Assembly: GCA_033782935.1 (NCBI GenBank)
Contig: JAWQEG010001327.1
Span: 911,001-975,000, forward strand
From: Petrolisthes cinctipes
Lineage: Eukaryota; Arthropoda; Malacostraca; Decapoda; Porcellanidae
Length of the DNA: 64,000 bases
Direction of reading: 5' to 3'
In this document: piece by piece, positions 1-9,761 of the stretch
Layout: each line of letters opens with the position of its first letter
How positions within the stretch are numbered: position 1 is the first letter of the stretch
Position numbers and translations under genes: made by a program
Notes under the pieces: generated by a model
What the model was told of the DNA's origin: nothing
What the model saw: only the letters and a program-made list of their open reading frames with translations
Databases searched by the model: none

Positions 1-493
1 CCTGTTCAAACTGACTTATCTTTCCAATTTTAACTGAGAGGCTGCAAGTTCAAAATTTTCCTGGCTCCTCCCCTTATCTTTGTTCGTTTTTCCTAACTGG
101 CTACGATTTACATTGTACCCTCTCATTCCTTAGTTATATATGCAATTGCAATTTACGTATGGCGTACTAATAATTCCCGTTAATCTCCCTCCACTTCACA
201 ATCATTTGCAATACCATAAGTTACACTGGTAGCATAATTTATTAATACAAGATGTAATTAACGTACGAACACCTATAAGACAAGATGTGCAAATTCAGTT
301 GAAACCGACCTGACGCTTTTACCTTTTTTCTACCTGGTGTATTAATCCAGTACCTGCGGATTAACTAGGCTGCACCTACATCTTAACCCACTCCTGTCTC
401 CTTTGTCTCATCTGTATGGAATATTCCACTACTCTAGAACATTCTATTACTTATGCTTACATTACGTCACGAGTCTATGTCTGACTCGTGACA
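1..493 (-). repeat. 3' LTR of the Gypsy element, cut by window start
   Basis: Colinear with 5554-6046 at a constant offset of 5553, with substitutions seen near positions 154 and 203. The element-strand 5' border reads TGTCACGAG, the usual TG start. About 660 bases of this LTR lie outside the window. Confidence 0.92.
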
Positions 494-1360
494 TTCGCAC
501 ACACAAAAAAGACATTGCTCTATGCGATGTTTAATAGATTCGTGAAGTGGTAACGACGCCTTTGCATGTATAACTTTACAATAACAATTCATCCACACTT
601 CACTTATTCTTGTATGTGTCAATTACTATCACCAGTTACGTGTTCATTTTTGCCAATGAGTGGAAAACTCCCAACAGTTACTTTAGCTTTTCAATCTTAG
701 GAAGAAACTCCGAGACAAGAATGAATGTACCTGGTAATTTCTGCTCCGTACAATTTGTACACATTTAAGCAATATATAAGTGTGGTGTATGTAATGCATT
801 GTGTATTTGTTACATAATATGTAGGAAATGCAACAATATCTCTGGAAGGCAATATATATTAGTGAATTATCCGAGCCTTGAATCAGAGTAAACCGCTGGA
901 ATCCGTGTCTTGGATAAGGTTACACAAAATAATGCAATAATAATTCTGGAAGGCAATATATATATTAGTGAATTATCCGAGCCTTGGATCAGAGTAAACC
1001 GCTGGAATCCGTGTCTTGGATAAGGTTACACAAAAAATAATGCAATAATATTTCTGGAAGGCAATATATTGTTAGTAAATTATCCGAGCCTTGGATCAGA
1101 GTAAACCGCTGGAATCCGTGTCTTGGATAAGTTGCACAAAACACAATACATATAACATCGGATTTTTCTCCAACTCTAGGAATCCCCTTGAATCTGAGTC
1201 GTATAAGATTCGTGCTCGTTGCGCTCGGAGAGGTAACAATTAACGATCAATTCGACCCGGAGGATACTTCTGCCGGTCGATCTTCGCATGAATATTTACT
1301 CGGTTAACTCTCCTTCAAGCAATCGTGACATAAGGTCTGCCCCGACATTAGCACTTCCCT
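494..1360 (-). other. 3' noncoding internal region of the Gypsy element
   Basis: No ORF of note. It holds the tandem array at 841-1150. A classical polypurine tract is not obvious beside the LTR: the bases next to 493 read ttcgcacac on the plus strand. The RT deletion joins this region near 1410. Confidence 0.6.
841..1150. repeat. Three tandem copies of a 104-108 bp unit
   Basis: Units begin with tctggaaggcaatat at 841, 945 and 1053 and share ccgagccttg and ccgctggaatccgtg. They differ mainly in AT-run length. The array lies inside the Gypsy 3' internal region and is not part of the LTR. Confidence 0.9.
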
Positions 1361-2092
1361 TTATGTATCGTACTGAATTGCTAATCCTAGCAAAAATCTC
1401 TTGCTGATCATACATGGTTCTGCATCGACCCTAGTGACAGCGTTGACACGCCGGTAATCTCCACAAATGCGTACACCACCGTCCTTCTTCCGAACCACAA
1501 CAATAGGGCTGGAATAAGACGAGTCCGACCTTTCAATGATACCAGCTGCTTCCATGTCATTAATTTCCTTACGTACTGTATCAATCAGCCGTACAGGAAT
1601 AGGATATGGTTTCACCCTCACTGGTGTGTCGCTCGTAAGCTGAATCTCGTAACAGGCTACGTTAGCAACAGCAGGCCTGTCAGAGAACACACGTGAATAT
1701 TTTGCCAGTACCGCATTGACTCTTGCAAGCTGGTCTGGTCTTAAATTCTCCGAAACGGAGACCTCAGCCACTGTCTCACCTTGACGAGCTTCAGCCGTCT
1801 GCGGAGTATATCCCTCGTCACCCTCGGGGATTACCACAGCAGCGCTAACCATGTCTACTGCTGGGGAAAAATGACCACGGACTAGACTTAACACTTCACT
1901 CTGTTCTGAGGTGATGTTGCAACAGCCTGCCCCAACTGTGGTAACAATGGAAGTACACCCCTGTTGGGTGGTATAATACTCCTTAAGCATATTAATATGG
2001 AACCGCTTGGCTTCACCTTTGATTTTAACTATGTAGTTAAGGTCATTCACCTTCTTGACTACTTCAAAGGGACCCTTCCACTGAGCCAACAA
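1361..2092 (-). pseudogene. pol: Gypsy pol, GPY/F module fused to truncated reverse transcriptase N-terminus
   Basis: One open frame of 243 codons. It starts with the integrase tail module (QWKGPFEVVKKVN then FHINMLKEYY). A linker of about 60 residues follows, then a typical Gypsy pre-RT segment (SDTPVRVKPYPIPVR) and RT motif 1 (SSPIVVVRKKDGGVR, GDYRRVNAVT). Homology ends right after VDAEP; the last residues are unrelated. The palm with YxDD, the thumb and RNase H are absent. Integrase tail and RT in one frame support a true IN-before-RT order and not two adjoining elements. An in-frame TAG at 2093-2095 separates this ORF from the integrase; related elements have a sense codon there. Confidence 0.82.
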
Positions 2093-2470
2093 CTAATTAT
2101 GAGCTGTTGGTAACAGAACGAGACACTTCCCCCCTACCTGTAGCGTTCGGAGCTTAGTTTTCCTATCATAGTAGGACTTCTGAATCTCCTTCGCTTTAGC
2201 TAACTCCTGCTTTGCAACCTCGCAGGTTTGCTGTAATCGTTCTGCCAAATCAATTACATAAGAATACGTGGTTTTCACCACGGGATCCGATTCCTCATCG
2301 TCCCAAAGTTTACGTAGAACCTGAAGTGGTCTTCGAGCAGGTTTACCATACACTAACTCGAATGGACTAAATTGCAACGATGCCTGAGGTGCTTCGCGAT
2401 ACGCGAACGGTAGTGGCGAGATATACCTGGACCACTCCCTAGGTTGTTCTACTGCCATCCTCCTCAACAT
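2093..2470 (-). pseudogene. pol: Gypsy integrase C-terminal half
   Basis: Continues the integrase after the DDE core: the segment FAYREAPQASLQFSPFELVYGK and the following basic, coiled region are characteristic of Ty3/Gypsy integrases. It is out of frame with the upstream ORF, and the change falls in the run of T at 2470-2475 (A run on the coding strand), so a homopolymer indel is likely. It ends at an in-frame TAG (2093-2095) and the same frame reopens immediately beyond it. Confidence 0.8.
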
Positions 2471-3582
2471 TTTTTGAGAGTACCATTAAACCTCTCACAC
2501 AACCCATTACACATTGGATGATAAGGTGTTGTCCTCAACCCTTTAACTGAGAGTAATCTCCACAATTCCTCCATCATCGCGGAGGTAAATTGACTGCCTC
2601 GATCGGACAATACCTGCCTTGGTATGCCGACACGACAGAATATATCTAACAAGGCTTCAGCCACTGTAGTGGCTTCTATATCACGCAGAGGCACTGCTTC
2701 AGGCCATCTGGTCGCGAAATCCACACAGGTAAGAATGTACTTGGCACCGTCCGTAGCCCTCGGAATAATCGGTCCAACGATATCAACTGCTACTCTCTCA
2801 AATGATTCTGAGATAAGCGGTAGTGGTTTTAGAGGTGCGGGCTTCACCCGACCCCTGTCACACGTTTTCTGACAAACGTCACATGACCTCAACATTCTCC
2901 CTATCTCTCTCCCCATACCTGGCCAATAGAAATGAGACTGAATCCTATCAATTGTTTTCCTCATCCCCATATGACCCCCTAATATAGAATGATGACCCAG
3001 GATAAACACAGCCTGTCGGTATTTCTCTGGTACGAGAAACTGAACCCTCTCTTCCCCATCGGGGTTTACTGTACGTCGGTAAAACCTGTTTCTCCTCCTG
3101 ACATAACTGGTTACAATACCATGTCGATCTCTACTGTCACCCTCAAGTGCCTGCTTGCGAACAAGTGCCAATGAAGGGTCACTTGCTTGCTCTGCAATTA
3201 CATCCTCGCAATTGACGAGGTCGGCGGCAGTTGTCACTTGAAGTGGAACAACTGTTTTCTTCGCCTGCGCCATACCCCTGGTTACAGCAGCTGCACCAGT
3301 CTGTGTGGAAACTTCCACTGAACACGCATTCTTAACCCCTGGTATATTTCCTATTACCAAATCTGACACAGGATTTTGCATGACTGCTGCAATTACCTGG
3401 CCTGTATAGAATGGACTCTCCACTGCAACTTTAGCAAGAGGATAGAGCCTCCTGGTACCATCAATCATAGTGATCGTTACCTGCTCCCCTGTAAAATCAT
3501 TAGAAGCAACTAAACCATCAGCGACACAACACCCCGATGACCCATTATCTCGAAAGACTTCAACAGATATCCCGTTAACCAT
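2464..3582 (-). pseudogene. pol: Gypsy pol: aspartic protease plus integrase zinc-binding and catalytic core
   Basis: 372 codons. Residues 1-80 resemble a retropepsin: the active site reads DNGSS (family usually DTGSS or similar) and a flap-like VIGNIPG follows. Residues about 200-245 form the integrase HHCC finger (HHSILGGH, then CDVC). The core follows with catalytic D in VDIVGP, D in LSDRGSQF, and E in CERFNGT; the D to E spacing is 35, giving DD35E. Protease is followed directly by integrase with no RT between, unlike standard Gypsy. The ORF ends four codons after the catalytic E by the frameshift near 2470. The first codon shown is not a biological start: the frame is continuous with gag through a UGA. 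Confidence 0.85.
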
Positions 3583-3633
3583 TCCAGGACAAATATGGAA
3601 ACCAGACTTACCTTTCGAGACTCCTGTTGCGTT

Positions 3634-3639
3634 TAGTCA
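3634..3639 (-). promoter_or_regulatory. Gag-pol junction stop in UGA-CUA context (possible readthrough)
   Basis: Gag ends with TGA (3637-3639) followed by CTA, and pol stays open in the same frame from there to 2464. UGA followed by CUA is a known leaky termination context. The same arrangement could also arise from a point mutation in a formerly fused gag-pol. Confidence 0.5.
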
Positions 3640-4761
3640 CAATTGATGAGGTTCGTGAACCGACTGAGGCACTCGTGGTTCTACCCTAGGTTGAACCGCC
3701 ACAGGTGAATACTGTGGTTCACCATGTGTTGCAGCTGCCGATCGCTGATAATAACCCTTATTTCCAGCATGGTTATTACTATTTTTCCAGTTACTCTTTC
3801 CTTGGTAACGGTACTGATTTGACTGCTGCGAATAGTGATTATTACCTTGTTTCTGTGTATGATTAAATTCAGGGTTAGGTTGCTGACGAACAATTTGACT
3901 CTGCTGCTGTGACTGATTTTTACTCGACTGGTTATATGAAACAGCAGAGTTCTGAGAAGGCTTATTCGACTGATTAATTTTCTTATTATACTGAATCCGC
4001 ATATGGTAACCATACGCAGTAAAATGCGCGTCGGCCTTATCCACCATCGTTTCCAACATTTTCACCTTGTTGGTTTTCAGCTGAGCCGACAATTCTGGGG
4101 GACAAGACTTCTCCAGCTGTGTACGAAGCAACAAGTCTTTTACCCCCTCCAAAGTCTTAGGTGTTTCGGCCTTTTCCAACCACTGATCCAGGTAACTGGT
4201 CAGATGTGCACTAAACTGTGCAACAGTCTCCTTATCCTGTAGGAATGCACACCAAAACTGATTCCTAGCGTCATCGACCGTCAACCCATACGCCTGTAAC
4301 AAAGCCTTTTTCTTATTCTCGTAGTTTCTGGCGGTACTGTCGAGTCGTTGGAGAATGCTGAGTGCTTTTCCATCGAATAAATTAATAAACTCGAGCTTCT
4401 TTATATCATTATCTAATCTATAAGTGTCTGCAACCATTTCAAATCTCTCAATAAACGACTCGATATCGTCTCCCTCTACGTATTTTGACAGTTGTAACCT
4501 TGGGGTCACGGTGGTTGAGCTTGCAACATTACTTCCACTCGAACTTTGACTTCTACTCGCACGTAATTGCAGTTCCAATACTTCCTTTTCATGTTCCCAT
4601 TTCAATTTTTCTTGCTCTCTCTGCTCCCTTTCATTTTCTCTTATGCTCGCCCGTTCAAGCCTTTCTTCCTCTTGACGGCCCTTCACGTATGCTTGAAGTT
4701 CAGCCTTATCTTCAATTCCCAATTGTTGAGCCTCTCCCAATAATTCTTGTACGGTAGACAT
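3637..4761 (-). CDS. gag: Gypsy Gag polyprotein
   Basis: 374 codons, intact from ATG. Residues 30-70 are a highly charged E/R/K-rich coiled coil. Residues about 85-250 form an alpha-helical capsid-like region (IESFIERFEMVADTY, then FSAHLTSYLDQWLEKAE) of the retrotransposon Gag type. Residues 260-345 are Q/N/S-rich and probably disordered. No CCHC zinc knuckle is visible, so nucleic acid binding probably uses the basic, Asn/Gln-rich tail. It starts about 107 bases downstream of the primer-binding site, as expected for the first ORF. The stop is the UGA described separately. It should assemble the particle in the cytoplasm, by family knowledge. Confidence 0.85.
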   Translation of the reverse strand: MSTVQELLGEAQQLGIEDKAELQAYVKGRQEEERLERASIRENEREQREQEKLKWEHEKEVLELQLRASRSQSSSGSNVASSTTVTPRLQLSKYVEGDDIESFIERFEMVADTYRLDNDIKKLEFINLFDGKALSILQRLDSTARNYENKKKALLQAYGLTVDDARNQFWCAFLQDKETVAQFSAHLTSYLDQWLEKAETPKTLEGVKDLLLRTQLEKSCPPELSAQLKTNKVKMLETMVDKADAHFTAYGYHMRIQYNKKINQSNKPSQNSAVSYNQSSKNQSQQQSQIVRQQPNPEFNHTQKQGNNHYSQQSNQYRYQGKSNWKNSNNHAGNKGYYQRSAAATHGEPQYSPVAVQPRVEPRVPQSVHEPHQL

Positions 4762-4867
4762 TTTTAATTTATTTTCTATCGTTTCGGTTGCCTTAATTTC
4801 TGGACAGTTATACTATCTACTCGTGAAAGTGTGTGCATGTGTGACTGGAATTAATACAACGAATCAG

Positions 4868-4885
4868 GTCCCTGTTCGGGCGCCA
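4868..4885 (-). other. Primer-binding site, tRNA-Lys type
   Basis: The minus strand reads TGGCGCCCGAACAGGGAC, an 18-base match to the primer-binding site that pairs with the 3' end of lysine tRNA as known from retroviruses. It begins four bases inside the 5' LTR border and fixes element orientation. Confidence 0.9.
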
Positions 4886-4889
4886 AATA

Positions 4890-6046
4890 TGTGACGGTGA
4901 TGTGAGAATGATCGATAATGTAGTTTATAATATGACAATTACAACTTACCTTGCCCGGTTAATTTATGATCTTCGTTGGTTGGCTGCAGCGAAGAAAGTA
5001 CTCAGGGTTATCTCCCCGTTTTAGGCCTCAATCACCACGCACATAGAATTTTTTTTTATGTTAAGGGTTCTTCCCGATATATATGTATTTATATAGATAA
5101 CAAATCTACTGGTGCATTCAAACAACCAATTGCAAATTTCTATATTTATTCAACTCCAGTAACCAACATGAATAAATTAATTTCACACACACTAGCTACT
5201 CGCTCTCGCTACGTCGCTTCGTATACGTGACGATAGTCTAGGTTACGTTACACTGTAGTAATTCTATTAATGCTAACACGTAAGTTTGGAATAATTTTCT
5301 AATATCTCACACTCGGAATAATTTAGTCTCACAACACACTCGTAATTTTCTTCAAAGATCCAGCTCCCCCTCACCTTAATTCAGTTACTGAACCAGCGTC
5401 AATGCAACTAGTCAGTATACAACTGTAAAGCCTTGTGAATCGTGTAATATACAACGAATTCGGCGTCTACGTTGATCACTCCCCACTGCACACGTGGAGG
5501 ATTGATCTAGGCAAGGGAAGCTGACGATACGAGTGTGTTCCCTTCGAGTGTGTCCTGTTCAAACTGACTTATCTTTCCAATTTTAACTGAGAGGCTGCAA
5601 GTTCAAAATTTTCCTGGCTCCTCCCCTTATCTTTGTTCGTTTTTCCTAACTGGCTACGATTTACATTGTACCCTCTCATTCCTTAGTTATATATGCAATT
5701 GCAATTTACCTATGGCGTACTAATAATTCCCGTTAATCTCCCTCCACTTCACGATCATTTGCAATACCATAAGTTACACTGGTAGCATAATTTATTAATA
5801 CAAGATGTAATTAACGTACGAACACCTATAAGACAAGATGTGCAAATTCAGTTGAAACCGACCTGACGCTTTTACCTTTTTTCTACCTGGTGTATTAATC
5901 CAGTACCTGCGGATTAACTAGGCTGCACCTACATCTTAACCCACTCCTGTCTCCTTTGTCTCATCTGTATGGAATATTCCACTACTCTAGAACATTCTAT
6001 TACTTATGCTTACATTACGTCACGAGTCTATGTCTGACTCGTGACA
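4890..6046 (-). repeat. 5' LTR of the Gypsy element (1157 bp)
   Basis: On the element strand it starts TGTCACGAG at 6046 and ends GTCACA at 4890, just before the primer-binding site, giving TG...CA borders. It matches 1-493 over its first 493 bases. It should hold promoter and polyadenylation signals. Outside it the sequence is LINE copy A. Confidence 0.88.
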
Positions 6047-7392
6047 CTACCTTTTACATTCTCGTGCACCATGGCCCTTTCGCTTCCGGGTCAGGAAGGC
6101 TATGGAGGAGATGGGCATAGATGACTACCAGATTTGTCCTGTGAGGGTCCCCAGGGTGGCTCCATGGCTTCTTCCAAAAGTTTTCCCCTGCACCTGCTTT
6201 ACAGACAAGAAGGAATCTCTTCCTCCTCCAGTGGCTCGTTCCCTCTTTTTAGAAAATACCTTCACTCACAGGGAGTCCCTCCCTGTGTACACTGATGGGT
6301 CAAAGTCTGATGCTGGAGTTGGCTTTGGAGTTGTCTTTCCTGACTTTCGCCGTGGAGGCAGGCTCCCTTCTGTCATGTCCATTTTTACTGCTGAGCTCTC
6401 GGCCATTTTATATGCCCTCCAAATGATTTTTACACTCCCTCAGCCTTCGTTTACTATTTTTAGCGATTCCTGTAGTGCCTTGCAGGCCTTGTGCAATTTT
6501 AACTCTTCCCATCCCCTGGTGTTGGCCATTCTTGAGTGGCTTGTCCTCCTGGGTCGTCGTGGCCGCAAAGTCACTTTTTGTTGGGTCCCGGCCCATGTGG
6601 GTGTTGATGGGAATGAGCGGGCTGACGCCCTGGCTAAGGCTGTGGTCTCCAATTCCCGGCCTCCTGCCAGGCGTCATCCTATTCCTGCAGTGGACCTTCG
6701 ACCCTACATAGATGCTACCGTTCGTTCCTGCTGGCAGGACAGATGGGACGCCGTCGGGGCTAACAAGCTCCGCGACATCCGCCAGCGCCTTGGTTTGTGG
6801 AGCTACAGTGGCCTGTCCCGCCGGTGGGAGACGGCTCTTGTCTGTCTTCGCATTGGCCACACATTATTGACTCATGGCTTTTTAATGGAGAGGGCTCACC
6901 CTCCCTACTGTGATGATTGTCTTGTCCCTTTGACAGTACGGCATTTTATTGTCGAGTGTCCCAGCCTTGGGGACCTTCATCGTAGGCACCTCTCCGAGTA
7001 CCGGAAGGGTGACGGTTCTTACAGTCTCTCCCAGGTGCTCGGGGAGGAGGCTTGTAGTGTGGGATGGAACACCCTCTCCTATGTGGAGGAGGCTGGCCTC
7101 CTCCAAAAGTTGTGAATTTTATTATATTAATGGCTTTTTAGATAGTTCAACGTTTTCTTATCTTTTTATTTTACTTGAGTTAGTCAGGTTTTTTTTTTAG
7201 TATAAATGTGCCTTTTAGTTTGTATGTTCTTTTATTCATGCTGCCAATACCTTTCGGGGTGGAGAAGTCTGTTTAGTTTGTGTAAATATTTTATTAATGA
7301 TGTAGATGACTACTTTGTGTTGGGCGGTATATGACCATAGCTGTTGCGCCGCCAAATGCCTCATGGCATTTCTAAATCAATCAATCAATCAA
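6047..7392 (+). mobile_element. LINE copy A, 3' part (EN-RT-RNase H family), interrupted by the Gypsy element
   Basis: Near identical to 18157-19512 of copy B, starting in mid-codon where the Gypsy LTR ends. It contains the end of ORF2 and a 3' UTR ending in gggcggtatatgacc...(TCAA)n. The 5' part must lie left of the window beyond the Gypsy element. The tail of TCAA repeats instead of poly(A) is shared with copy B. Confidence 0.88.
6048..7115 (+). pseudogene. LINE copy A ORF2 fragment: RNase H domain and C-terminal zinc motif
   Basis: The open frame runs from the Gypsy junction to a stop at 7113-7115. An RNase H1-type domain is complete: D in VYTDGSKSDAG, E in FTAELSAIL, D in FSDSCSALQ and D in NERADALAKA. 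A Cys/His motif follows (CDDC, then HFIVEC), as is usual at the end of such LINE proteins. It keeps nine residues (around SYSGLSRR) that copy B lost. It is not a host RNase H gene: it is cut in mid-protein at 6047 and flanked by LINE 3' UTR. Confidence 0.85.
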
Positions 7393-7779
7393 TTGCACAT
7401 CACCACTACCTCCATTTGGAGGTGATTTTGATATGGTAGTGGAAGATGTGAGGTGGGTAGAGATGTGTTTAGGATGATAAACAGGAGCAAGACACGGTAT
7501 ATTTACTGTACCTTCCGGCTCACTTATGTATTAATAAATTTTGAACGTAACCTGGAATTACCTTCACTCACCCACACACAGACATAATACAAGATATCGG
7601 AGTAGTAGGTGGTAAGGAGGTGCCGGAAATATGTTACGAAGATGCTCCTGTGAGTGTTGATTTCGATTATGTTTTAATGTTGCTGTGCAACGCATAGTTG
7701 TCACTAGATGCTCAAACATACATACATCCATACATACAAACATACACACAAAACTAAAAAAAAAAAAAATAGTTCTTAC
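7393..7779. other. Presumed IR intron, no gene seen
   Basis: Sequence between the LINE copy A tail and the receptor exon. It contains a catacata-rich stretch and a poly(A) run at 7757-7769 just past the exon's splice donor. No other feature is recognised. Confidence 0.4.
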
Positions 7780-7997
7780 TCTGAAAAACTGGAGTAGCCA
7801 AGATCCTGATTCCAAACGCCAGGGCATGTTGTTCTGTGTTACAAGTTCGTGCATTGAGTCGATGGGAACACTGACACGAGGCACAGTAAGCATAGCTGTG
7901 AGGATTCCACTATACGATGACATAAACACCAGGGTCGCCATCAGCCACGTCAGGACCACCACACGACTTGCATCTGTCCTGGGCAGCCACTCCGTAC
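7780..7997 (-). CDS. Variant ionotropic receptor exon: pore-loop end, M3 and start of S2
   Basis: 218 bases between acceptor ...gtgtatag and donor GTAAGAAC, holding two bases plus 72 codons. It encodes the end of the pore loop (TEWLPRTDASR), a hydrophobic M3 helix (VVVLTWLMATLVFMSSYSG) whose SYSGILTAML corresponds to the iGluR SYTANLAAF gate, then LTVPRV and the start of ligand-binding lobe S2. IRs are ligand-gated cation channels of chemosensory neurons that evolved from ionotropic glutamate receptors. No stop or frameshift is seen. It lies on the same strand and in the right order relative to exons at 44480 and 61106. Residues past the donor in the longer open frame are low-complexity intron. 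The S2 remainder and M4 would lie left of the window. Confidence 0.82.
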
Positions 7998-8138
7998 CTA
8001 TACACACTCGCACACATTATTATGAATTGGAAGAAGCTTGTGCTGAGCCAGAAATACCTTACAGCACCTAAGGAAAGAAGATAGAGAGGAAGGGCAACAA
8101 AGTCCATAGAATATTGCAGACATTATAGTTACAGGAAA

Positions 8139-8141
<3 letters not shown>

Positions 8142-8197
<56 letters not shown>
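8142..8197. repeat. (GA)n microsatellite
   Basis: About 28 uninterrupted GA units, in presumed intron. Confidence 0.98.
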
Positions 8198-8200
<3 letters not shown>

Positions 8201-8319
8201 ATTATTTAAATAATTGGTAATCCATTTGATTACTTAATTGTTTTTGTATAATGAATGCACATGATTGAGAACAAGAGTTTTCATCACCCTTTAATTAATC
8301 ATTCTGTATTATCCCCTAC

Positions 8320-8372
8320 ACAGTTTGGCTTCCCATTAGAAAGGTCACCTATAGAGTCATTTGCAAAGGTTA
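8320..8372 (+). pseudogene. LINE reverse transcriptase remnant, left of the PIF/Harbinger insertion
   Basis: The frame reading QFGFPLERSPIESFAK resembles the RT segment Q-x-GFR-x-x-RST-x-(D/E). It stops at TTA (8370-8372), the target duplication of the DNA transposon. A compatible RT remnant continues right of the transposon at 12195. Confidence 0.5.
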
Positions 8373-8425
8373 GGGTGCATTCACACCAAGCGAGTCGCGT
8401 CGAGTCGCGTCACGTCTAGTCAGTG
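8373..8425 (+). repeat. Left terminal inverted repeat of the PIF/Harbinger element
   Basis: Begins GGGTGCATTC and is rich in cgagtcgcgtc-type short repeats. It matches the reverse complement of 12092-12142 with a few differences and two extra terminal G. Confidence 0.9.
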
Positions 8426-8479
8426 TTCGTCAATTGGTGCGAGTCAAAACACAAAATCTCCGTTCACACCGACAGCGTC

Positions 8480-8668
8480 AGATTTTGGAAGCTTCAGTCA
8501 TTTATTCCCAGACTTGTTGAACCATCCAGAAAAAATCTATGACTTCTTTAAGATGACTAGTGAAAACTTCAAGAAACTGGTGGACTTGGCAGGATCTTCC
8601 ATAAAGAAAAAGAACACTAATTACAGGCGTGCTGTTGGGGTGGAAACAAGAATGACAATTTTTTTGAG
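8480..8668 (+). pseudogene. PIF/Harbinger transposase exon 1
   Basis: Encodes an N-terminal segment typical of the family (FPDLLNHPEKIYDFFKM, then KLVDLAGSSIKKKNTNYR). It ends ...FL plus AG at donor GTAAGA (8669). The AG joins A at 10357 to make the Arg codon that precedes HVITGESFAS, so the splice is phase-consistent. The true start codon is unclear: the open frame runs left into the terminal repeat without a convincing ATG before Met in FFKMTSEN, so the start here is approximate. Confidence 0.75.
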
Positions 8669-8974
8669 GTAAGAAGTATCTTATTGAAAATTCCTACAAT
8701 AAGTAAGTGTGTAGGGCAATAACAAATAAAGAAACATGGTAATAATTCATTTATTCCTGCTGGTAAGTGAAAATACAACTGATAAACAAGAAATTTAACT
8801 ATATAATACTATTATATGAGGCAGAGGAATTTAATATAAGAGAAAGTCATAGGGATAGCAAGCAAGACGGAAACAGAAGGAAGGAAGGAACAGTTAAAAG
8901 AATGGAAAGTGGGTGGCTGGAGTCCAAAGAGGCTCCCTGCATAAACAAGGAAACAATAATTTCTTAATTACTTC

Positions 8975-9630
8975 TCAGAGCTTAGTATACTCTGAGTAAT
9001 TGACACTGTCATTAGATGACTGTTTATAGTCAGAATAGTAGCCATACTGGACAGAGTGAGTAGGTTGAAACGGCTTCCTACGAAAGACTTCATAGATTTC
9101 AATTTTTATGTTAATGTTGTCGGACGGCGACAATTGTTTCATCATAGGTAGTATGCTCAGCAGAAACTGGCGATCTGGGTCAGTTTCATTTGTTGGACAT
9201 GCTTGTTCTCTCAGTTGCTTTAGTTCGTCTAAGAGACGAATATCCATCTCGTCTGCACTGTCCCTCCTGCGTTTTTTGGTGACACTTGGCTTCTTTGGTG
9301 TGGGAAGAGAAATCTCGACAGTACTACTGCTTTCACCTATTTCAAAATTACTTGCAACTTCTTGAGCAGCAGATGCATTGGCTGGTTCTGTGACAGTAGA
9401 ATTTTTAGGTGCATCTTCCGTTGCATGACAGTTGTCTTCATCTGGAGGTGTAGGGACGTTTGAAGATGATTGTCTTGGCATCACGTGAGGGCTTAGAAAT
9501 TCCATGGCGTCGTAGTACACCCACTTCCTTGTCTGACTACAAGCTGATCCAGATGGATTACCATTAAGCTTTCTTCTTTCCCTCATGAAGTTGCTTCTTA
9601 GATTTCGCCATTTTTCCCTAGAATCAGCTT
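8975..9630 (-). CDS. PIF/Harbinger MADF-BESS accessory protein, exon 2
   Basis: After acceptor ...tttatag the frame reads EADSREKWRNLRSNFMRE, the third helix region of a MADF (Myb/SANT-like) DNA-binding domain. A Ser/Thr/Pro-rich linker follows, then a basic KKRRR stretch. A BESS-type motif (DPDRQFLLSILPMMKQLSP) precedes the stop at 8975. About 218 codons, open. In this superfamily the Myb/MADF protein helps bring transposase to the nucleus and the transposon ends; that role is from family knowledge. Unlike the transposase, this ORF shows no break. Confidence 0.82.
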
Positions 9631-9761
9631 CTATAAAGAGTTACAGGAGAATTTAGTATCAAAATTAAATATATCATAAAGTGTTATAGATTTTCTATTA
9701 ACGACGCTATGGTGGGATGGAAGGCTGTGGTGGGCGGCGGGAGACAAGTAGGCTATGTAGC

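Larger units (their letters stand above)
1..6046 (-). mobile_element. Ty3/Gypsy LTR retrotransposon, Gmr1-type domain order, internal deletion derivative
   Basis: Seen: 1-493 repeats 5554-6046 with about two mismatches and no gaps, so both LTRs of one minus-strand element are present; the window cuts the 3' LTR. A primer-binding site lies next to the 5' LTR. Reading leftward come gag, protease, integrase, a GPY/F module and the N-terminal part of reverse transcriptase. RT stops near 1410, before the catalytic YxDD, and no RNase H is found, so about half of pol is missing. Known: protease-integrase-RT order in Ty3/Gypsy typifies the Gmr1-like lineage. Inferred: a recent insertion (LTRs nearly identical) of a defective element moved in trans. 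The target is LINE copy A at 6047. Confidence 0.9.

Noticed and set aside
1..6046. An endogenous retrovirus with an envelope gene
   Set aside because: No third ORF is found between pol and the 3' LTR; only a tandem array and noncoding DNA are there.
6408..6860. Minus-strand ORFs over the RNase H regions (also 18550-18946)
   Set aside because: Shadows of the conserved plus-strand RNase H frame; no motif of their own.
7564..7779. C-terminal continuation of the receptor ORF past 7780
   Set aside because: A consensus splice donor lies at the end of receptor homology and the following residues are poly-Phe and low-complexity, so this is intron.
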